DNA from: Mikania micrantha
Taxonomy: Eukaryota; Streptophyta; Magnoliopsida; Asterales; Asteraceae
DNA length: 64,000 nt
Direction: 5' to 3'
NCBI GenBank assembly: GCA_009363875.1
Contig: CM018682.1
Span: 57,000,031-57,064,030, forward strand
Shown here piece after piece: positions 56,540 through 64,000 of this stretch. The position numbers and the translations under genes are program-made. Position 1 is the stretch's first letter. Every line of letters begins with the position of its first letter. Under the pieces are notes generated by a model that saw only the letters and a list, made by a program, of their open reading frames with translations, was not told where the DNA came from and ran no database searches.

Positions 56540-57065
56540 TGTCACACCCCGAGCCGGCGGGACGGATCGACTTCCCGCCGGGCTGAAGGTTCTCGGGGCG
56601 CGATATCGTGAGTGATAATCGTGATGATCAGATTGTTTACATAGCATTAACATTGAGAATAACTAAAGCCCAATAAAGCATTAAACTAGGATTACAGAGT
56701 TAAGTTACAACTGTCAATGTTTGATAATTTAACAACGTAAACCTATCAAAAGAATCAAATGTTTCTATCTTGTATATGTAAAAGATATCAAAAGTGACTC
56801 GCATCAATAACAAAATATGTGCTTTCCAAAAGTCTACTAGGTCCTATAACTGGGCATCCTAGCATGCAATCCTGAGCCTTAGCTTACTCTTGTACATCAC
56901 CTGAGAAAGCATGTAAGAAAACAAAGTCAACACAATGGTTGGTGAGTTCATATAGTTTAATTGTTGAAAAATAGCTTAAGCAAACCTCTTTTGGTAACAA
57001 CCTTAACATAATAAACATGACATGTAATATCTAATTCGGTATGCTTATATATAGGGCATACGAAG
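56540..57065 (-). repeat. A-family gypsy LTR fragment (3' end), cut by copia F
   Basis: TGTCACACCCCGAGCCGGCG at 56540 is the reverse complement of the gypsy A LTR end; the following 500 bases match 14451-14960 closely. CCACT at 56535-56539 would be its left duplication. It carries the start of a hairpin module and is cut at 57065 by copia F. Whether it is a solo LTR or a full element cannot be seen. Confidence 0.88.
57020..57065 (-). other. Hairpin module copy 11, truncated by copia F
   Basis: TGTAATATCTAATTCGGTAT and TATATATAGGGCATACG match the left half of copy 5 at 14938-14975. The right half should lie beyond copia F, outside the window. Confidence 0.65.
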
Positions 57066-57434
57066 TGTAGAGCCCACTAAACGATGAAGACTGACAAAGT
57101 CAACCCCGAAAAGTCAACACTCAGTTTCTGATCATTTTCGTGTACAGCATTTCGAGTACACCACATGTTCGTGTACTCGAACTTTTGTTTTAGATTTCGA
57201 GTACACCTAGGCCTAGTATAAATAGACGTATTTTGTACAGGTTTAAGTTGGAATCCCGAGGCATTTGCTCTCTAGACGTATTGAGGCACTTGTACTCGAA
57301 CTTTTCAGATTTTATAAAAGTTTGCATTTTTCTTATTGCTTTCTTGATTCTAACCTGGATTCCGCACTCGTTAGACATTACTGATGATGATTATGAAGAT
57401 AATGTTTGGATCTTGATCAGATTTCGGACCTACA
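57066..57434 (+). repeat. 5' LTR of copia F, 369 bp
   Basis: TGTAGAGCCC to GACCTACA. It has a TATA box (57217-57224) and several TTCGAGTACA / TGTACTCGAA motifs (57140-57300). The 3' copy is outside the window. Confidence 0.88.
57217..57224 (+). promoter_or_regulatory. TATA box of copia F
   Basis: TATAAATA in CCTAGTATAAATAGACG. Confidence 0.72.
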
Positions 57435-57436
57435 AG

Positions 57437-57448
57437 TGGTATCAGAGC
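57437..57448 (+). other. Primer-binding site of copia F
   Basis: TGGTATCAGAGC two bases after the 5' LTR. Confidence 0.92.
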
Positions 57449-57957
57449 TTGAGTGCTCTTTTCATCATCAAGGTAACAACTTTCTGAAAGCAAGTTTTAT
57501 ACTTTATCATTCTTCTCTACTCCATCTAGCTACTGTGTAAATTTTGAACTCCAAATCTTAAGAAATATTTTTATAAAATTTTTCTTGAGTATTTTCGAGT
57601 TCAAAATTTTCGAGTACACTATTTCGAGTATAGTTAGAGTGTTCGAAGTATAGATACTTTTAGAGTACAAGAGGAGTTCGACTACAGGATTTCGAATACA
57701 GAGTCAGCTTCGAGTACACACAGAATTTTCGAGTACAAGAAGATTTTCGAGTACAAGGGGATTTTCGAGTACAAAGGATTTCGAATACAGCATCAATTTC
57801 GAATACAGATTTGATTTCGTGTACTCATTGGTTTCGAGTACACCCAGGACTTTGAGTAAAGACTTATCTGTTTGACTTCGAGTAGTTCTATTGATCTGCA
57901 TTTACAGTGAGCTACAGGGAATTCGTGTACTACACTTAGAAAATTTCCTGATTCATC
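57449..57957 (+). other. Leader of copia F with TTCGAGTACA repeats
   Basis: Untranslated region before gag. From 57590 to 57890 it carries about 15 copies of TTTCGAGTACA and variants, the same motif as in its LTR. No ORF of note. Confidence 0.8.
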
Positions 57958-60683
57958 ATGGCTTCAAAGAATCTGACAAATTTGTCCAACTTACTCAATC
58001 TGGACAATGAAATCGGCACCGGAACAAAGCCGCCAAGGCTCGTGTCAGGAGATAACTTCCAAGATTGGAAATTCAGATTTCACTCATTTATCAAGTATAC
58101 CGATCCAAAGCTTTGGAGATCCATTGAAGAGGGTCCCTATGTGCCCTCATACCAGAGTGAGCTCAATGCTCCTCTTGTTCCTAAGGATCCTGAATTGTAT
58201 ACTGACAATGACATATTGTTGATGGAAAAGGATGAAAAGGCCTATGCATCAATCACTATGGCTCTATCGACTGATGTTGCTCATGGATTTAAGGAACACA
58301 AGACAGCGAAGGAACTCTGGAATGCCTTGGTTGGAAGATTTGAAGGAAATGAGGACATGCGAGAAAGTCGGAAGGATATGCTGAGGCAGAGATTTAACAT
58401 GTTTAACCACATCAAGGGAAAATCTCTTGAAGCACAACTTAACAGATTCACACATCTGATGACTGAGATGACTAGTTCTGGAATTGAGATGACCAAGGGA
58501 GAAGTGAACAAGAAGCTGCTAAACTCATTACCTTACACTTGGAATTCAAATTGTACAACAATAAAAAGGACCAAAGATATGTACAAGACTTCTTTGAGTG
58601 AGCTGATCTCAATCATCAACTCCTATGATATGGATGATAAGCAGAGAGCACTGAATCATGCCAGCTCAATGGGCATTGCTCCTGTATCTGAAAACTCTGC
58701 CCTTCTGTCTGCAATCAATCATCAATCATCAGGGATGCAGCACTATCAGCCTTCTTCATCTCATGTAATTCCTTTTGAGACTGCATTCCTATCATCTGGA
58801 CAAGCCGGATCAGTGCCTAAAGTCAATCCAGAAAGTGAAGAAAATCTGCTGGTGTTTAAAGGATTCATGAACAGCTACAATGCTTTCATAGCAGGAGAAT
58901 TGGCACCATCCAATCTCACTCAAGACAATCAAGAGCAGATCAATCCAGCTGATGTTGAAGAAATGGATATCTCATGGCAGATGGCAATGGCAGTGTTTAG
59001 AGCAAAGAAGTTCATCAAGCGTTATGGAAGAAACAACTTTGGAAACAATCCAGGAAAGAAGCTTGGTTTTGATAAGTCAAAGCTGCGATGTTACAACTGT
59101 GACCAACCGGGTCACTTTGCCAGAGAATGTAAGCAGCCAAAGGTGGCTAAAGAAGGAGAAAAGAAGCCTGAGGAGAAATCTGGGACTGCAACTGCGGGAG
59201 GAAGCGCTAGCACGTCTAAAGCATTGGTGACTCAGGAGACTGACTCCTATGATTGGAGTGATCAGGTGCAGGAACTGGAGCTGACTCTGAGTCATGCATT
59301 CACGGTCGAGGTGGACGACAAGCAGAAGGAGGTAACTGAGAATCTTTGTTCTACCTCATGCATTGATAAAGTATTTAAGTACAGATCACACAATGAATCA
59401 CTAATCAAAGAAGTAACTAAACTCAAATACTTTAACTCAGAATTTCTTAAAAATGAAGGAATTTTTAAAAGGAAACTTGAAGCAGAGGGTCGGGATGTGG
59501 CAAGGCTAAAAGAACTTTTAAGTGATAAAGATTCCAGCTATCGTGATGCTAGACGCAAAATCGATGAACTCACTTTGGAGCTGGACCAAGTTAAAACTCA
59601 ACTTTCCAATATTTCAGTAAAATGTGAACAATTTGATTATTCAAGCAAAGTTTTAGAAAACATGGTAAGCATACAATTCAAGAGGGATAATAAGGGTCTT
59701 GGTTTTAAGGAGTGTGCACCACCCTTTAACCATAATTACTCATGTATGCCAAGGATCAACACATCTGTTGATGACTTGGAATTGGATTCTAGTCATGCTT
59801 GTGATTTCCCTACCAAACCAGTTATGCTCATAGCTGACCCTGTTATGACTAATGATTCTGAATATTGTGTAGAAAAACTAAGTGTTGCAGGTTTAAAGGA
59901 GAAAAGGTAGAAAGAAGTGCAGGGAGGAGCACAGATTGTTCAACATCTACAAGCAAATCATCTTTAGTTCCAAAAACTGATTTTGTTGGAGAATTCGATG
60001 AAATTGATATTAATCTTAATGATATGTTGAAACATTTTCAAAAAATGTTTGCTATAAACTCAACTTTATGTCCTTTGACAACACAGACTGCACCGACTCA
60101 TTCCACAGTTACCAAAGAGGAAAGTTCATAGTTGAACCCTAACTGTGAACCTTATATTCCAACTGGGTTATTGGAACAAATTTATTCAAACTCATCCTCT
60201 AGTCAAAGTAACTGTGATGTAAAGCCCTTTGACCTAATTGAATTTTACCAAAAGGTCTGCTGTTATGCATGTGGGAAACCAGGCCACATTGCTAGACACT
60301 GTCTGCACCGACCTACTGAATTCTTCTATGGGAAGAATCAGAAGGTCATCCCTAAGGCTAAACTGGTTAACAAACATGTGAGGACCGTACCATCCTCCAA
60401 GCCTAAGGCAACCTCTCAAAAGGGGACTCAGACTCAGACTCCTTCCACTGCAAAAAGACATAAGAAATCAAACAAAACTCAATCAGATTTTCATAAGCAA
60501 ATACCAAGGATTTTCAAAACTAAGACAAAACCAGTTAACCAGGGCAGTGGAAGCGTGACAAAACATATTGAACACAATTCAGACAGACCCAAGAACAGAC
60601 CCAAACCCAAACCCAAGGACCGAGTTTATTCTATTTCCAATGTACCTAAATCTGTTATGGTTTGGGTACCGGTTTCTCATTAG
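57958..60683 (+). pseudogene. Copia F gag, frameshift and one stop
   Basis: ATG 57958 (MASKNLTNLSNLL) opens 650 codons: gag core (DNFQDWKFRFHSFI, LWRSIEEGPYVP, LEAQLNRFTHLMTEM), zinc knuckle CYNCDQPGHFAREC (near 59090), coiled-coil stretch near 59400-59640. The frame changes at an A-run (59902-59905), continues with a TAG at 60129-60131, and ends TAG 60681-60683. The second knuckle CYACGKPGHIARHC is near 60265. Basic K/P-rich tail. Nearly complete; the breaks may be few enough to be recent or partly sequence error. Confidence 0.86.
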
Positions 60684-60702
60684 TTGAATGTATACTACGC
60701 AG

Positions 60703-63700
60703 GGACAGCCAAGCAAGCTTAAACATGTTTGGTATGTAGACTGTGGCTGTTCCAGGCATATGACTGGGGATTTCTCTCAGTTGCATGAAGTTACACCATT
60801 CAATGGAGGCTATGTGTCATTTGCTGGAGACAAGGGAGGAAGGATAAGCATGAAGGGCACGGTCACAAATGGAACTCTTAGTTTTGAAGATGTGTACTAT
60901 GTTGAAGAGCTCAATCACAGTCTTCTGAGTGTTTCTCAAATCTATGACATGAGTTTTTCCACACACTTCACAAACAAGGAGTGTCTTATTCTGAAACCTG
61001 GATTTGTAGTACCTGAGAAGTGGATTCTGATTAGAACTCCAAGGATAAACAATGCCTATATATCATCAATATGAACTCAGATTCATTCACAAAGAACACT
61101 TGCTTGTTCTCAAAGGCATCGGAGTATGATTGTCTGTTATGGCATCGGCGACTGGGTCATGTAAATCTTAAGAATCTGAACAGACTCGCCAAGGGAGATC
61201 ACGTCATCGGTCTACCTTCTAAAGATTTCTCCACTATTGAGAAATGTATCGCTTGTGCCAAAGGGAAACAACACAAGAGACCCGACAAGCCTAAATTGTT
61301 CAATTCTATCTCTTCAGTTCTTCAACTTCTTCATATGGATCTCTTCGGACCGGTCAACGTAATGAGTATTGGGAAAAAGTCATATTGTCTTGTTGTGACA
61401 GATGATTATTCCAGATTCACTTGGGTGTTCTTTCTGGCCAAGAAAGATGAAACTCCAGAGATTCTGAAGAAGTTCATTACCTTGATTGAAAATCAGAAGA
61501 ATCTAAAGGTCAAGGTGATTAGAGCTGATAATGGAACTGAATTTAGAAATCAGACTCTTATAGATTTCTGTGATGAGAAAGGGATAGCTAGGCAGTACAG
61601 TGCAGCCAGAACACCTCAGCAAAATGGAGTTGCTGAAAGGAGGAACAGAACGCTTATAGAAGCTGCACGAACAATCCTGTCAGAATCTAAGCTGCCAATC
61701 TTCTTCTGGGCCGAAGCTGTTAACACTGCATGTTATGTACAGAATCGGGTACTTTTGAACAAGCGACATCAGAAGACTCCTTATGAAATTCTCTTCAATC
61801 AGAAACCCAAAGTTGGCCACTTCAAGTCATTTGGATGTCCATGCACTCTTCTTCATACAGAGCCCAATCACAAGTTTGATGATAAGGCAGATGAGTGTTA
61901 CTTTGTGGGTTATTCATCCGAGAAAGCAGCTTACAGAGTTTACAACAAGAAGACTCGGATGATCGTGGAATCATACTACATAGATTGGCAAGAAATTAAC
62001 TCTACAGATGCTGGTTCTGGTCCAAACTGGTTATTTGAGTATGATTCTACTTTCAGGCCATTTAACAATACATCCGAGAATCCTGAAACATCCAAGCAGA
62101 CCGATGATTTCTACAAAGGTGATGATGTGGACTATAGAGTTGACTATGTTCCATGTGATCCTAATCTTTTGACAGTTGATCCTCCTGGCATGTACAATCG
62201 TGACCCTCCAGCTCAGCCGACCCAGTACAAGAAGTTCTCCCATCAGAACCACACACTTCTCAGTCTGTTCAACCCCTTCTAGAAGCTGATCAAATCTCAT
62301 CTTCCTCCCACCAGACCTTTGATAATCCATTGTTCTCAGATATCATTCCTAAGGAACATTGCGTGGATCAAGGAACCGAGTCAAGTGAAAATGCTCATAT
62401 CGACAACATCTCTTCTTCAAGTGTGGATCAAGTGAATAATCTCAGCAACTTGCTAGACAATCTAGCTGTGGAAGAAGTGCCAACACTCAGTGTAAACAAG
62501 AATCATCCAGTTGAAAATATTATTGGACCTCTCTCGGAAGGTGTTCTCACTTGAAGCAGATCCATTACTGCTCAGAACCTCTTGCCTGAAGAGACGACTA
62601 CCAGAATTCAATCAGGTCCAATTAATTCATGTTTATATTTTTGTTTTATCTCGTAGGTTGAGCCCAAGAATGTTAAAATGGCTCTCAAAGAGTCCAGCTG
62701 GGTTGAGGCAATGCAGGAAGAGCTGATGCAGTTTCAGAAACTTAAAGTATGGAATCTGGTTCCCCTGCCCAAAGGAAAACTGCCTATAGGTACCAGATGG
62801 GTTTTCAGAAATAAAAGAGATGACTCTGGAGTCATTATCAGAAACAAAGCAAGGTTGGTGGTTCAAGGCTTTTATCAACTGGAGGGGATAGATTATGAGG
62901 AAGTCTTTGCGCCAGTTGCACGACTTGAAGCCATCCGAATTTTCTTGGCCTACGCCTCCTATATGAACTTCACGATATATCAGATGGATATGAAGACAGC
63001 TTTCTTATACGGAAAGGTAAAGGAAGAAATCTATGTGTGCCAACCCCCTGGTTTTGAAGATTCTCAGGATCCAGAGCATGTCTACAAGTTAGACAAAGCT
63101 CTTTACGGCCTTCATCAAGCACCGCGAGCATGGTATGCTACGCTTACTGATCACCTGCTTGCAAATGGATATACCCGTGGAGCTATCGATCAGACTTTAT
63201 TTGTTCGCAAGGATAAGGATGATTTAATTCTCGTCCAAATCCATGTGGATGACATTATCTTTGGCTCCACAAGCTCAGCATTGTGCAAGGAATTTGAAGG
63301 GGTGATGAAGAAGAAGTTTGAAATGAGCGCAATGGGAGAAATGACTTTCTTTCTAGGTTTGCAAGTGAAGCAAGATTCAAAGGGTGTGCTGATTCACCAA
63401 GGAAAATATGTCACGGATATTTTGACCAAGTTCAAAATGATGGAATCAAAACCAGCATCCACTCCCATGGCTGCTCGTCCTGTATTAACTTCGGATATAG
63501 ATGGTGAAGACGTTGATCAACACCTCTATCGCTCGATGATTGGTTCCCTGATGTATCTGACTGCAAGTCATCCAGACATCATGTTTTCAGTCTGTCAGTG
63601 TGCCAGATATCAGGCGAATCCGAAGGCATCTCATCTTATAGCTGTCAAGAGAATCTTTCGGTACCTTGTCGGGAAGCCTCGTCTTGGCCTTTGGTACCCG

Positions 63701-64000
63701 AAGAACTCTGAGTTTCGTCTATTTGCATACTCAGACAGTGATTTTGGTGGATGTAACCTGGACAGGAAGTCAACCACCGGTGGGTGTCAGTACCTGGGAG
63801 ATTGCCTTGTCTCGTGGCAATGCAAGAAACAAACGACTGTATCCACATCTACTGCGGAAGCCGAATACGTTGCTGCTTCCAGTTGCTGCTCGCAGGTTAT
63901 CTGGATGCAACAACAACTCCTCGACTACGGTTTGAATTTTCTTGACTCTCCTATTTATTGTGACAATGAAGCCGCCTTACAAATCGTCAAAAATCCGGTA
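60703..64000 (+). pseudogene. Copia F pol, frameshifted, runs off window
   Basis: Starts after the acceptor-like ATACTACGCAG (ending 60702). Protease motif is DCGCSRHMTGD (60739-60771) instead of DSG. Frame change at a TATATA stretch near 61060; then GAG-pre-integrase WHRRLGHVN and an integrase with MDLFGP and RADNGTEF intact (61071-62282). Frame change near 62230, stops at 62552 (TGA) and 62654 (TAG), then RT and RNase H open to the edge: MQEELMQFQKLKVW, VDDIIFGS near 63246, YSDSDFGG near 63731, TAEAEYVAA near 63851. Both stops fit C-to-T changes of CGA and CAG. Confidence 0.88.

Larger units (their letters stand above)
57066..64000 (+). mobile_element. Copia element F, Sirevirus-like, 5' part
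   Basis: 5' LTR, primer site, leader, gag and most of pol through RNase H; runs off the window. Long gag with two zinc knuckles and the same gag-pol layout as element 1. Several frameshifts and stops; the RT-RNase H frame is open from 62657 to the window end. CGAAG (57061-57065) is the expected left target duplication. Confidence 0.93.

Noticed and set aside
7990..57065. Hairpin module as a MITE with terminal inverted repeats
   Set aside because: Arms differ between copies, inner stems also covary, orientation always follows the host element, and no flanking duplications were seen; not fully excluded.
57190..57487. ORFs over the copia F LTR and primer site
   Set aside because: They cross TATA box, LTR end and primer site, so are chance frames.

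Overview
This 64 kb window is plant nuclear DNA made almost entirely of nested LTR retrotransposons. I see no host gene, rRNA, tRNA or CRISPR array. All but about 10 bp (34156-34165) can be assigned to an element. The host is a higher plant: initiator-tRNA primer sites (TGGTATCAGAGC), Ty3/gypsy chromoviruses with 3-4 kb LTRs, and Sirevirus-like Ty1/copia elements. The third ORF of one copia resembles proteins I know from Asteraceae Sireviruses, so a eudicot, plausibly Asteraceae, is my guess. Species is not determinable here.

Layout. Two related gypsy elements lie head to head: B (minus strand; 8645-14450 plus 32353-34155) and D (plus strand; 34166-56539). Their 5' LTRs face each other across 10 bp. 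B's pol is broken by gypsy A (plus strand, 1-8644, 5' part outside the window, 4.1 kb 3' LTR). B's 5' LTR is broken by a 4.0 kb solo LTR of the A family (minus strand, duplication ACCCA). That solo LTR is in turn broken by a young, nearly intact copia, element 1 (17873-31752, duplication CGCGT, LTRs 649 bp each with 2 differences). D's 5' UTR is broken by an old copia, element E (38888-52168, duplication GGTAG), whose gag carries another gypsy solo LTR (40544-43356, duplication TATTC). D's pol 3' end is broken by an A-family LTR (56540 onward), and that LTR by copia F (57066 to beyond the window).

Function. Only element 1 looks close to functional: gag with one apparent frameshift, an intact 1.1 kb-codon pol, and an extra 1171-residue ORF lacking envelope features but with acidic, coiled-coil and basic nuclear-type segments. 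All other coding regions are pseudogenes.

Most interesting signals. (1) A roughly 70-110 bp hairpin module occurs 11 times across two gypsy families, in LTRs and in triplicate in 5' UTRs. Its stems differ in sequence between copies but stay complementary, which is covariation typical of a selected structure. (2) An identical TATTGTGCAG splice-acceptor-like decamer stands immediately before pol and before the third ORF of element 1. (3) Each element carries dense clusters of its own CG-centred short motif (CATTCGGCGAATG, CTTCGGAAG, TTCGAGTACA, GCCGAACC, TTCTCGA).
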